The notes under the pieces are model-generated. The model was given only the letters and a program-made list of their open reading frames with translations, ran no database searches and had not been told where the DNA came from. Positions 1 through 7,886 of a stretch of 64,000 nt of DNA are shown piece by piece. This DNA comes from Prochlorococcus sp. AG-402-O16. GTDB lineage: Bacteria > Cyanobacteriota > Cyanobacteriia > PCC-6307 > Cyanobiaceae. The first letter of the stretch is position 1; every line of letters begins with the position of its first letter. The stretch spans positions 62,001 to 126,000 of the forward strand of contig QCIY01000003.1 in NCBI GenBank assembly GCA_003216415.1, in the 5' to 3' direction. Both the position numbers and the translations under genes were made by a program.

Positions 1-158
1 CAATCATAGCTAGAGAAGATTTCTGAATTAATTAGATATGTAGAATCATTTTCAATACATTTGGAAATTATTCTCCCAAAAGAATATATGTGTTCCCACC
101 TAATACTTTGATCTCTCAAAAAATTTTTCAAATATTGATGACTTAAAATTTCAAGCAT
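1..158 (-). CDS. 5' end of a gene, possibly a DinG-type helicase
   Basis: The reverse strand reads open from an ATG at 158 to the window edge, giving 52 codons that begin MLEILSHQYLKNFLRD and continue through RWEHIYSFGRIISK. The pattern of short N-terminal helices with RxW followed by xxRIxxK resembles the start of DinG-like helicases I associate with marine picocyanobacteria, but no helicase motif lies inside the window. It is divergent from tyrA, with 95 bases between them. What is seen is an open frame with a sensible start; the helicase name is inference from memory. Confidence 0.5.
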   Translation of the reverse strand, partial: MLEILSHQYLKNFLRDQSIRWEHIYSFGRIISKCIENDSTYLINSEIFSSYD

Positions 159-253
159 TTATAATTAATTTAAATTCAAATACATACAAAATTTATGAAC
201 CTAATATACAAAAAATTGGTATCAATATAGGAGGGTCTTGAATTAATCAATCT

Positions 254-1093
254 ATGAAAATTGGAATAGTAGGATTAGGTTTAATTGGCGGTTCTTTAGG
301 ATTAAAACTCCAAAGTCTAAATCATACAATTTATGGAATAGCAAATAATGAATTGAATGAAAAAAAAGCTAAGGATAAAAAACTTGCAAATTTTGTTAGC
401 TGTGATCTGGGCTTATTAAAAAAATGTCAGCTAATAATCTTAGCATTGCCTATCAAAGATTTGATCAGTCCGTCTCAACAATTAGTAGCATCAATACCTA
501 AGGAAACAATACTAACTGATGTAGGCTCTGTAAAAGAACCAATTGTAAATACATGGGAAAATTTACATCCTCTATTTATTGGATCTCATCCAATGGCAGG
601 AACAGAAAAAAAAGGAGTTGATTCAGGTTTTGAAGGTCTTTTTACACAGGCAAAATGGATTATTACCCCAACACAAAATAGTGATTTAAATTCAGTCAGA
701 ACTATTTCCGAGCTCATAAAATCAATGGATTGCGAAATTTTCCAAGCTACGCCAAAAGAGCATGATGAAGCAGTATCTCTAATTTCTCATTTGCCTATAT
801 TTTTAGCTTCTGCCCTCATAGAAACTGCACAAACAAAAAATAATCAATCTTTATTAGATCTCACGCAAAAATTAGCTGCTACAGGATTTGCTGACACTTC
901 AAGAGTTGGCGGAGGCAATGAACAACTAGGCTTAGATTTAGCTATTTTTAATCAGATTAATGTTTTAAATTCCATAAATAATTTTAAAAATAAGCTAAAT
1001 ATACTGGAATCTCTTATTAAAGAGAAAAATTGGGATTTACTTTCTAAAAAACTTGCTGAAGCAAAAGAAAACAGACAAAATTTTATAAACTAA
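254..1093 (+). CDS. tyrA: prephenate/arogenate dehydrogenase
   Basis: A TyrA-family NAD(P)-dependent dehydrogenase of tyrosine synthesis, which oxidatively decarboxylates prephenate or, more usually in cyanobacteria, arogenate. The 279-residue protein opens with the Rossmann motif GLGLIGGSLG (7-16). It carries DVGSVK (89-94), the substrate-site stretch GSHPMAGTEKKGV (110-122) and ISHLP (177-181), all family hallmarks. There is no ACT or chorismate mutase domain, so it is the single-domain cyanobacterial form. A GGAGG lies about 20 bases before the ATG, rather far for a ribosome site. The 3' end overlaps crtD on the other strand by 11 bases. Substrate choice cannot be read from the sequence. 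Confidence 0.92.
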   Translation: MKIGIVGLGLIGGSLGLKLQSLNHTIYGIANNELNEKKAKDKKLANFVSCDLGLLKKCQLIILALPIKDLISPSQQLVASIPKETILTDVGSVKEPIVNTWENLHPLFIGSHPMAGTEKKGVDSGFEGLFTQAKWIITPTQNSDLNSVRTISELIKSMDCEIFQATPKEHDEAVSLISHLPIFLASALIETAQTKNNQSLLDLTQKLAATGFADTSRVGGGNEQLGLDLAIFNQINVLNSINNFKNKLNILESLIKEKNWDLLSKKLAEAKENRQNFIN

Positions 1094-2588
1094 AGTTTTC
1101 TATGCCTTTAGAAGCTAAAATTTGCCTTGAAACCATTAATGCAGACTGACTAACACCTGCAGTCCCCTCTCCTGGATAAATCGAATCTCCACATAACCAT
1201 AAACCTTCAAAAGGTGTCCTGCTTGATAATCCAAATAAACCAAAAATATCTGGATTTTGACCAAGCCCGCCCACTATTCCATTAGGTCTTTTTGTCCATT
1301 TTTCAAAGCCCAATGGAGTTGCTAATTCTCTATGTAGCCATTTTTCAGGATCAATATTAAATTGACTTTCCAATTCAAGCGATATTTTTTTCATGAAACC
1401 ATTTTTCTTCTTTAAGTAAGTTTGTTTATCTAGATCAAACCAATCTTTAGTTTTGGTAAAGATACTGGCAATTAAAGTAACCTCTCCTTTTGGAGCTCTT
1501 CCATCACCATCATCACTAATTGATACAAATAACGAACAAAATTCTTTCGAAACAAATTGATAATGATTGGAGAATATTTTTTTAATATGTTCCTTTTTTA
1601 ATGCTGAATAAAAAACTACAGCTCCACTTGGATCAGGCAAATTTTTAAGTCGATTTTTATAATTTTTTTTTCTTTCTAAAGAATATTTCAAATGCTTGAG
1701 CAAAGATTGTGGAGGCGCGGTATAAATCACATCTTTTGCTTGGTAAATAAATGATTTTTTTTTCGAATTAGCAGATACTTGCCAACACATATTTACGTCG
1801 TCAAAAGTTATAGAATTAACTTCTTGTCCAAAAATTAATTTAACTCCAGTTTTAATCAATGAACTTTCTAATGATTCACTTAAAGACTGCATAGATTTTT
1901 TAAGATGCCACAGACCATGTGGCTGTTGACACATCTGAAGAACAGTAGATCCATATAATGCTGCGGTATTATAAACGTCCTCTTGAGAATAAAGTTTTAG
2001 TTGAAGATTTAAAAATTTAATCAAGCGATCATTCTTAGATAATCCACATATCCGCAATAAATCAAAAATAGTAGATTTAAGTAAGATACCTGTGACAAGG
2101 TTTGAAGGTACTAGTGCTTTAAGAAGTTGAGAAAAATCCCAAAAATTACTGATTGGTAATACAGGATTATTATTAGCAAATATCCAATTACTTTCATGTA
2201 TGAGGGTACAAAGTTTCCAAAACCTTTGACTCCCAGGAAACTGCATTTCTTGTTCAGCAATCCATTTACTTTTTTCATACCAAATAGGTATAGGAGTACC
2301 ACCATCATTTAAATCAACAATGCAAGCAGGATCTAAAATTGTGGCTTCTGGGGATGGAATATCTAAAAAATCAAAAATTCTAGAATGTATTCCTCCCTTC
2401 TCTAAACCCGCAACTTGAGTTGCACCAACATCAAAAATATAATTCTTTCTTTTAAAAGTACCAGCACATCCTCCTGCTTGAGTATGAGATTCGATTAAAG
2501 TCACTGATAAGCCTTGTTTTGATAAAATCGCTGCAGAAGTTAGTCCTGCTATACCGGCGCCTACAACAATAACTTCAGACTTTTTCAT
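1083..2588 (-). CDS. crtD: CrtD-like carotenoid desaturase
   Basis: A 501-residue FAD-dependent oxidoreductase of the phytoene-desaturase superfamily. The N-terminal dinucleotide motif GAGIAGLTSAAILSKQG (11-27) is followed by ESHTQAGGCAGTF, and the C-terminal FAD motif is WLCGDSIYPGEGTAGVSQSA. It matches the group annotated CrtD (C-3',4' desaturase) in cyanobacteria, where it acts on monocyclic carotenoids destined for myxoxanthophyll. Prochlorococcus is not known to make myxoxanthophyll, so the true substrate here is open. Start codons of this gene and the next are only 4 bases apart and divergent, so the two promoters must overlap coding sequence. Confidence 0.75.
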   Translation of the reverse strand: MKKSEVIVVGAGIAGLTSAAILSKQGLSVTLIESHTQAGGCAGTFKRKNYIFDVGATQVAGLEKGGIHSRIFDFLDIPSPEATILDPACIVDLNDGGTPIPIWYEKSKWIAEQEMQFPGSQRFWKLCTLIHESNWIFANNNPVLPISNFWDFSQLLKALVPSNLVTGILLKSTIFDLLRICGLSKNDRLIKFLNLQLKLYSQEDVYNTAALYGSTVLQMCQQPHGLWHLKKSMQSLSESLESSLIKTGVKLIFGQEVNSITFDDVNMCWQVSANSKKKSFIYQAKDVIYTAPPQSLLKHLKYSLERKKNYKNRLKNLPDPSGAVVFYSALKKEHIKKIFSNHYQFVSKEFCSLFVSISDDGDGRAPKGEVTLIASIFTKTKDWFDLDKQTYLKKKNGFMKKISLELESQFNIDPEKWLHRELATPLGFEKWTKRPNGIVGGLGQNPDIFGLFGLSSRTPFEGLWLCGDSIYPGEGTAGVSQSALMVSRQILASKGIENFSL

Positions 2589-2592
2589 TAAA

Positions 2593-3471
2593 ATGCAAAA
2601 ATTATCCCCTATTGAAATTAACGAAATTTGTGAAGAATTAGGTGAAACCTATCCAAAAAGTATTGAACAAGTACATGGTGGTGATATTCATAGTGCCTGG
2701 CGAATAGAATTCTCAAACAAAAAGTTATTCCTTAAAATAAACATTAGAAACAAAAAGTTTCTTGAATTTGAAAAATATTGTCTCCAAAATTTGAGGAAAC
2801 ATATTAATCAAGAAAACTTAGTTATTCCTGAAGTTATTGCATATAAAAATATAAAAAATAAAGAGATTATTTTACTTGAATGGATAGATATGCATAACTT
2901 TGACCAAAAAAAGCTTGGAAAAGGTTTAGGTGAATTGCATTTAAAATCAGCTGATTCTAATCCTAAAATGTTTGGGTTTTCAGTTGAGGGTTTTATCGGA
3001 ACAACAGATCAGAAGAAAGGCTTTGAAGATAATTGGATAGATTGTTTTTTAAACTTAAGGATAATACCCCAACTATTAATTCTTAAATCATCGACTTTAG
3101 ATAAAGAAATTATCAATAAAGTTACAGAAAAAATTAAATCAGAATTACTGAACCACAAACCAATAAATGCTCTAGTTCATGGTGATTTGTGGTCAGGCAA
3201 TGCAGGAATGGAAAAAAGTGGAAAGGGGGTTATTTTTGACCCGGCATCTTGGTGGGCAGATAATGAAGTAGATATCGCTATGACAAAATTATTTGGAGGT
3301 TTTAGAGAAGAATTTTATGAAGAATATCATAAAATTTTTCCTATAAAAGAGGGATTTGAAAAAAGAATTATTATTTATAATTTTTATCACATATTGAACC
3401 ATGCCAATATGTTTGGGGGAGGGTACTTAAAACAAGTTGAACATTACGTAAATGCAATACTCAATATGTAA
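2593..3471 (+). CDS. fructosamine kinase family protein
   Basis: A 292-residue protein with the aminoglycoside-phosphotransferase/kinase fold of the fructosamine-3-kinase family. The catalytic-loop motif is HGDLWSGN (about 196-203), and the metal-binding stretch FDPASWWADNEVDIAM follows, as in bacterial YniA-type proteins. An N-terminal HGGDIHSAWR corresponds to the nucleotide-binding loop. Family members phosphorylate ketoamines such as fructosamine or ribulosamine on glycated protein, a repair role. The bacterial substrate is generally uncertain and cannot be decided here. It is divergent from crtD (4-base gap) and ends 5 bases before the convergent CAAD gene. Confidence 0.82.
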   Translation: MQKLSPIEINEICEELGETYPKSIEQVHGGDIHSAWRIEFSNKKLFLKINIRNKKFLEFEKYCLQNLRKHINQENLVIPEVIAYKNIKNKEIILLEWIDMHNFDQKKLGKGLGELHLKSADSNPKMFGFSVEGFIGTTDQKKGFEDNWIDCFLNLRIIPQLLILKSSTLDKEIINKVTEKIKSELLNHKPINALVHGDLWSGNAGMEKSGKGVIFDPASWWADNEVDIAMTKLFGGFREEFYEEYHKIFPIKEGFEKRIIIYNFYHILNHANMFGGGYLKQVEHYVNAILNM

Positions 3472-3476
3472 TTTTA

Positions 3477-3842
3477 CTAACCTAAATATGTCTTCTTAAG
3501 ATTTTGTACCTTATCTAAAACAGCTTCACGATTTTCACTAGTACGAAGATTTTGCCAGCTCCATTGACCGACAACAATAACACCTAGTAGTTCTAGTAAA
3601 CCAGGGAGAATTGGGAAAAAGTTTATCGTGTCAATGACAACTTTAATTATTATCTGAGCTATTACGACAACAGCAATTATGCCTGCCGCCTTGCCGTACT
3701 TACCCATTTGAGTCCAATCAACGTTACCGAGGGTTTCGTTGACTTTCCCCATAACATCAGAGTACTTCTCTGAAAAACTTTTGGTTTCTGAGCTTGTATC
3801 GGTGCCGGAGTCTTGGTTTGACTCTGGAGTGTTATCACTCAT
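3477..3842 (-). CDS. CAAD/CURT1-like thylakoid membrane protein
   Basis: A small 121-residue protein with an acidic, Ser/Thr-rich N-terminus (1-25) and an amphipathic stretch containing KVNETLGNVDWTQM. Two hydrophobic segments follow (about 51-70 and 76-93), then a basic helical tail. This is the layout of the CAAD domain, found fused to some cyanobacterial aminoacyl-tRNA synthetases and alone in CURT1-type proteins that shape thylakoid membranes. The stand-alone form here suggests the latter role. The NVDW and VGQWSWQNLRTSENRE stretches are what I recognise. Function in membrane curvature is inferred from plant and Synechocystis relatives. Confidence 0.75.
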   Translation of the reverse strand: MSDNTPESNQDSGTDTSSETKSFSEKYSDVMGKVNETLGNVDWTQMGKYGKAAGIIAVVVIAQIIIKVVIDTINFFPILPGLLELLGVIVVGQWSWQNLRTSENREAVLDKVQNLKKTYLG

Positions 3843-4136
3843 GAATTCAGTAAACTTAATATATGAACCAGACAGTATCGGAAAAAACGTCTGTTGACTA
3901 CCTTTTTGTTGTGCAAAATTCCGAACCGAAACATTTTGTATTTTTTTAGATGCGTTGGTATGCAGGGTTTCTGAAGATATTTAAACTTAAAATTGATTTA
4001 TAAAAACTTCACATTATCGTCTAGTTCTAACAAAAACATTAATAAATCACAGTAATAAGAAAAATTTAAAAGGCTAAAATTTTTATTTTAATTATTATGT
4101 TTTCATAGTTTATCTCGCAAACATTAAGGGATCGAA
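3843..4136. other. 294-base divergent intergenic region
   Basis: This is the longest stretch without a recognised gene. It separates the divergently transcribed CAAD gene and the MoeB-like gene and so should hold both promoters. The half next to the CAAD gene (about 3870-3980) is less AT-rich than the rest. I see no open frame of credible length, no tRNA-like fold and no strong hairpin. An AAGGG at 4126-4130 is a good ribosome site for the downstream gene. Confidence 0.6.
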
Positions 4137-5282
4137 ATGTCCAAAGATATCAAATTTAATTTCTTAAACTCTGATGAAGAAGAAAGATATCAAAAACATT
4201 TCACCCTCAAAGAAATAGGTTATAAAGGTCAACTGTATCTAAAAAACAGTTCAGTATTATGTATCGGAGCAGGAGGGCTTGGATCTTCCGTTTTGCTTTA
4301 TCTAGCCGCAACAGGAATTGGGAAAATTGGAATAGTTGATAACGATCGAGTTGAAAAGTCTAATCTCCAGAGACAGATAATTCATGAAACAAACACTATT
4401 GGTAATCTTAAAATTAATTCTGCCAGGGAAAGAATTAAAAAAATTAATCCTAATTGTGAAATATTAACCTTTTCAGAGAGAATGAATCCTAAAAATGCTC
4501 TTGCATTAATAAAGGAGTTTGATGTTATTTGTGATTGCTCGGATAACTTTGGCACAAGATATTTAATAAATGATTCATGCCTGATATTAAATAAACCCCT
4601 AGTCTTTGGGAGTGTACAAGGCTTTGAAGGGCAAGTGAGTGTTTTCAATTTATATAAAAATAGTCCTAATTTAAGAGACTTACTTCCAGAATCACCTTCA
4701 AAAAATGCTGCCCCTAGTTGTGCAGAATATGGGGTTGTGGGCGTTTCAACAGGTTTTATAGGAATTCTTCAGGTTAATGAAATTATCAAAATCATTTTGA
4801 AAAAAGGTGAAATTTTAGATGGGAAGATTTTAATTTTTGATCTATTGAATATGAATATGAAAAAATTACATCTAAAAAGTGATCAGTTAAATAAACGAAT
4901 AAAAAATCTGTCTCAGTTTGAGAGTTTTTATAATAGTGATGAATATTGTGAGAAAAACGATGAAATTTACAGTATTAATGCAAAAGAATTTAATAGCTTG
5001 TACAAAGCAAAACCCAACAAAATTCTTTTAATTGATGTTAGAGAAAATGAAGAATTTTCTACTTCTGCAATAGAGGGATCTATATCAATTCCCTTAAGTC
5101 ATTTGAACCAAGAATCAGACTTAAAATTTATTCAAAAAGAAAGTTTAAATAAAGAGGTTTTCACTATATGTAAATCAGGGAAACGTTCTGAAAAAGCGTC
5201 AAGAATCTTGTCTAAATTCAAAATTCAGTCAAGATCTGTTCAGGGCGGCATTGAAAAGGTAAAAAAAATATTATGCAATTGA
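4137..5282 (+). CDS. MoeB/ThiF-type adenylyltransferase with rhodanese domain
   Basis: A 381-residue E1-like enzyme fused to a rhodanese domain, the MoeZ architecture. These enzymes adenylate the C-terminus of a ubiquitin-like sulfur carrier (MoaD, ThiS or similar) and pass sulfur to it. Residues 44-51 are the nucleotide motif GAGGLGSS, 68-80 read DNDRVEKSNLQRQ, and 133-137 are DCSDN. Cys195 in PSCAEYGVVG is the likely E1 cysteine. The rhodanese domain (about 275-380) has active-site Cys345 in CKSGKRS. The two CxxC pairs that bind zinc in E. coli MoeB are absent: the first site reads NLRDLLPE and no later CxxC exists. Whether it serves thiamine, molybdopterin or tRNA thiolation is not decidable here. 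Confidence 0.85.
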   Translation: MSKDIKFNFLNSDEEERYQKHFTLKEIGYKGQLYLKNSSVLCIGAGGLGSSVLLYLAATGIGKIGIVDNDRVEKSNLQRQIIHETNTIGNLKINSARERIKKINPNCEILTFSERMNPKNALALIKEFDVICDCSDNFGTRYLINDSCLILNKPLVFGSVQGFEGQVSVFNLYKNSPNLRDLLPESPSKNAAPSCAEYGVVGVSTGFIGILQVNEIIKIILKKGEILDGKILIFDLLNMNMKKLHLKSDQLNKRIKNLSQFESFYNSDEYCEKNDEIYSINAKEFNSLYKAKPNKILLIDVRENEEFSTSAIEGSISIPLSHLNQESDLKFIQKESLNKEVFTICKSGKRSEKASRILSKFKIQSRSVQGGIEKVKKILCN

Positions 5283-5296
5283 CATTTTAAGAATAT

Positions 5297-6457
5297 TTAG
5301 TAATCTACACCTCTTTTCAAATCAACTCCAACATTTGCATAATGCTTATGACACACCATTTCAGAATAAACATCGGCGAGTTCAAAGTATGACGGTTCAT
5401 TTTTACATCTTCCAGTAATTACAACTTCTGTTTCTACTGGTTTTTTTAAGAGAGTTTGATGTATTGATTCCACAGGTAGCAGCTCTAAATCAACAGTTGG
5501 ATTCAATTCATCCAAAATTATTGTTTTATACAAACCACTCAAAATAGCAGCTTTAGCAATTTCCCATGCTCTCTCAGCCTCAACATAATCAATTGGTTGT
5601 TGTTGACCTCTCCATACGATTGCATCTCTGCCAGAACGCAAATGATCTACCAAATGTGGGTAACTTTCTCTCAAAGCTTCTATGGCGGCATCCTCTGTAT
5701 AACCATTACCACCTTTCAACCACTGCAATATTAAAACTCTATGACTTTTATCTTGAGATATTCCTTTACCAATAGCTTGAAGAGCCTTACCAAGTGCACT
5801 GGTAGATTTTCCTTTTCCTTCACCTGTATAAATCTCAATTCCACCATTACAACTTCTTTGTCCTTTTCGGTTTGATAAGTCCCCTCCTAAACGTGGTCTC
5901 ATTTCTGAATGAAGTTGCGATATTCTTACCAAAGAAGGAGGGGCTCCCCTTCCGGTAATAATTATTTCCAATCCATCAGGACGATTTTGAAGAGAATCAA
6001 CTACTTCCTTTATATCAAGCATTCCTAAATCAAGAACTGGATTCAACTCATCTAGCACAACTACAGAATAAAGAGAACTAGCAATTGCTCCTTTAGCAAT
6101 ATTCCAACCTCTTTCAGCCTCACTAATATCAAATTTTGTAACTTGATCAGCAGTAAAGAATTCAGATCTTCCTGTCCTTACATGATCAATTAAGTGTGGG
6201 AAGCCTCTTTGTAAGGCTTCTATAGCCGAATCTTCGTCATATGACCTCTCAGGACCTTTTAAAAACCTGAGAAGCAGGACCCTTGACTGTCTTTTTTCAC
6301 ATATTCCTAATCCTATCGTCCTTAACACAACACCCAAGGCAGCCTGACTTTTACCCTTACCTTCTCCATCATAAATATGCAATTGCCCTTTTGACCTTTC
6401 TTGGCTGTCACTGGCTGTGACTATTCCAATTCCTCTATTTCTACTTGTATTCGACAA
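5297..6457 (-). CDS. cobO: tandem-duplicated cob(I)alamin adenosyltransferase
   Basis: A CobO/BtuR-type enzyme that transfers the adenosyl group of ATP to cob(I)alamin, the last activation step for adenosylcobalamin. The family is usually about 200 residues; this protein has 386 and contains two complete copies. Copy one has P-loop GEGKGKSQ (31-38), DELNP (136-140) and TGRG (168-171). Copy two has GEGKGKST (212-219), DELNP (316-320) and TGR (348-350). Only the second copy keeps the C-terminal tail KHYANVGVDLKRGVDY typical of single-domain CobO. The start is TTG at 6457, with no earlier ATG in frame. It is convergent with the MoeB-like gene, 14 bases apart. Confidence 0.88.
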   Translation of the reverse strand: MSNTSRNRGIGIVTASDSQERSKGQLHIYDGEGKGKSQAALGVVLRTIGLGICEKRQSRVLLLRFLKGPERSYDEDSAIEALQRGFPHLIDHVRTGRSEFFTADQVTKFDISEAERGWNIAKGAIASSLYSVVVLDELNPVLDLGMLDIKEVVDSLQNRPDGLEIIITGRGAPPSLVRISQLHSEMRPRLGGDLSNRKGQRSCNGGIEIYTGEGKGKSTSALGKALQAIGKGISQDKSHRVLILQWLKGGNGYTEDAAIEALRESYPHLVDHLRSGRDAIVWRGQQQPIDYVEAERAWEIAKAAILSGLYKTIILDELNPTVDLELLPVESIHQTLLKKPVETEVVITGRCKNEPSYFELADVYSEMVCHKHYANVGVDLKRGVDY

Positions 6458-6565
6458 TTAAATAACGTAAATAAATTTAATCTAAGATATAGTTAAGAAT
6501 ATTATTAAAAATTTAATAATAAATTCAACCTATTCATAGGTAATTTGAATTTTAAAGTAATTAAC

Positions 6566-7390
6566 ATGTTCAATCAACTAGAAATTCTCTCTGATGAACA
6601 AAGTGAAAAGCTTTATACAATAAGAAGATACATTAAGAATCTTGATAGCGCTTGTATTGCGTATTCAGGAGGAGTTGACAGTACATTAGTAGCATCATTA
6701 GCATTTGAGCAGTTAGGCATAAAAGCCATTGCAATTACTGGTATCTCACCTGCATTAGCGAATACACTTCGTGAAGAAGCAAAAAGTCAAGCAAAATGGA
6801 TTGGGGTAAAACATATAGAAATTAAAACATCAGAATTAGACCAATCAAGTTACAGTAAAAATCCTAAAGATAGATGTTTTGCATGCAAAAAAGAGCTTCA
6901 TAAACATACAACCTACTTATCTAAAAAACTTAAGTACAAGAATGTTTTAGATGGAGTAAACCTTGATGATCTTAAGGATTATAGGCCAGGTATAGAAGCC
7001 GCAAAAAAAGTAGGAGTTATTTCTCCCCTTGCAAAATTTAAATTTTCAAAAAAAGATATTAGGGATATATCAAGGGCATTAGGTTTCCCTTGGTGGGATA
7101 AACCTGCTCAACCTTGCCTTTCATCAAGATTTCCTTATGGTCATGAAATAACTAGTGAGAGACTAAAAATGGTTGAGAAAGCAGAAGAATATCTTAAAGA
7201 AGGTGGGTTGTCCGATGTCAGAGTTAGATGCCAGGGCTCAACCGCAAGAATAGAAATTCCCCAAGATGAATTAAAAAAATTTTTTTATAAATATAATTTT
7301 AATGAATTAGTTCAATATTTTTCTAATTTAGGATTTAATTGCACAAGCCTAGATCTCGAAGGACTAATTAGTGGAAAATTAAATAGATAA
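6566..7390 (+). CDS. larE: LarE-type ATP-dependent sulfur transferase
   Basis: A PP-loop ATP pyrophosphatase of the LarE family, which adds sulfur to the nickel-pincer nucleotide precursor of lactate racemase. The PP-loop is SGGVDS (34-39 from this start), and the C-terminal region VRVRCQGSTARIEIP is typical. Cys104 and Cys107 (CFACKKELH) plus Cys184 (QPCLSSR) form a three-cysteine set. In some LarE proteins such a set holds an iron-sulfur cluster, whereas the Lactobacillus enzyme uses a single sacrificial cysteine. No larA, larB or larC is visible nearby. I prefer the ATG at 6566; an in-frame TTG at 6545, with AGG just upstream, would add seven residues. Confidence 0.82.
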   Translation: MFNQLEILSDEQSEKLYTIRRYIKNLDSACIAYSGGVDSTLVASLAFEQLGIKAIAITGISPALANTLREEAKSQAKWIGVKHIEIKTSELDQSSYSKNPKDRCFACKKELHKHTTYLSKKLKYKNVLDGVNLDDLKDYRPGIEAAKKVGVISPLAKFKFSKKDIRDISRALGFPWWDKPAQPCLSSRFPYGHEITSERLKMVEKAEEYLKEGGLSDVRVRCQGSTARIEIPQDELKKFFYKYNFNELVQYFSNLGFNCTSLDLEGLISGKLNR

Positions 7391-7400
7391 TTATTTCAAG

Positions 7401-7835
7401 TTAAACAAATGTTCTCGTCTGTCTAAGAACTTCTGCAGGTGGATTTCGCTCAATGACACGTAAAGAATGCTCTTCAGCCTGTAAAACTTCGATTAAATAT
7501 TCGCTAGCAAGTTGTGGCATCATATTTTGACCACATGTAAAGATATCTACGGCAGAATAATTAGACTCAGGCCAAGTATGTATTGAAATATGGGATTCAG
7601 CCAGTAACGCTATTGCCGTAACACCCTGAGGCTCAAATTTATTACTTATCAAATTCAGAACTGTTGCCTTTGCTAATTTGGCAGCTCTATTTAAAGTACA
7701 GCGCAAAAAAGATTCGTCATTTAATTTTTCGTAATCACATCTATAAAGTTCCAACAAAAAGTGTTTACTTTGATGAATTAATTTTTGGTCATTATAAAAA
7801 GAACTTAAAATTTGATTTTTTTTGTGGACTTCCAT
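7401..7835 (-). CDS. speD: S-adenosylmethionine decarboxylase proenzyme
   Basis: A pyruvoyl-dependent enzyme that makes decarboxylated SAM, the aminopropyl donor for spermidine. The 144-residue proenzyme should cleave itself between Glu80 and Ser81 in LAESHISIHTWPE, turning Ser81 into the pyruvoyl group. His86 and Cys101 (FTCG) sit 5 and 20 residues after that serine, the spacing of the catalytic pair in the Thermotoga enzyme. The N-terminus is about 15-20 residues longer than the shortest family members. It lies downstream of recF on the same strand (51-base gap) and converges with larE. Confidence 0.93.
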   Translation of the reverse strand: MEVHKKNQILSSFYNDQKLIHQSKHFLLELYRCDYEKLNDESFLRCTLNRAAKLAKATVLNLISNKFEPQGVTAIALLAESHISIHTWPESNYSAVDIFTCGQNMMPQLASEYLIEVLQAEEHSLRVIERNPPAEVLRQTRTFV

Positions 7836-7886
7836 TAATAAAATTTATATGAATATAAGATTAGCTAAAAATGGTGACTTTTAAAA

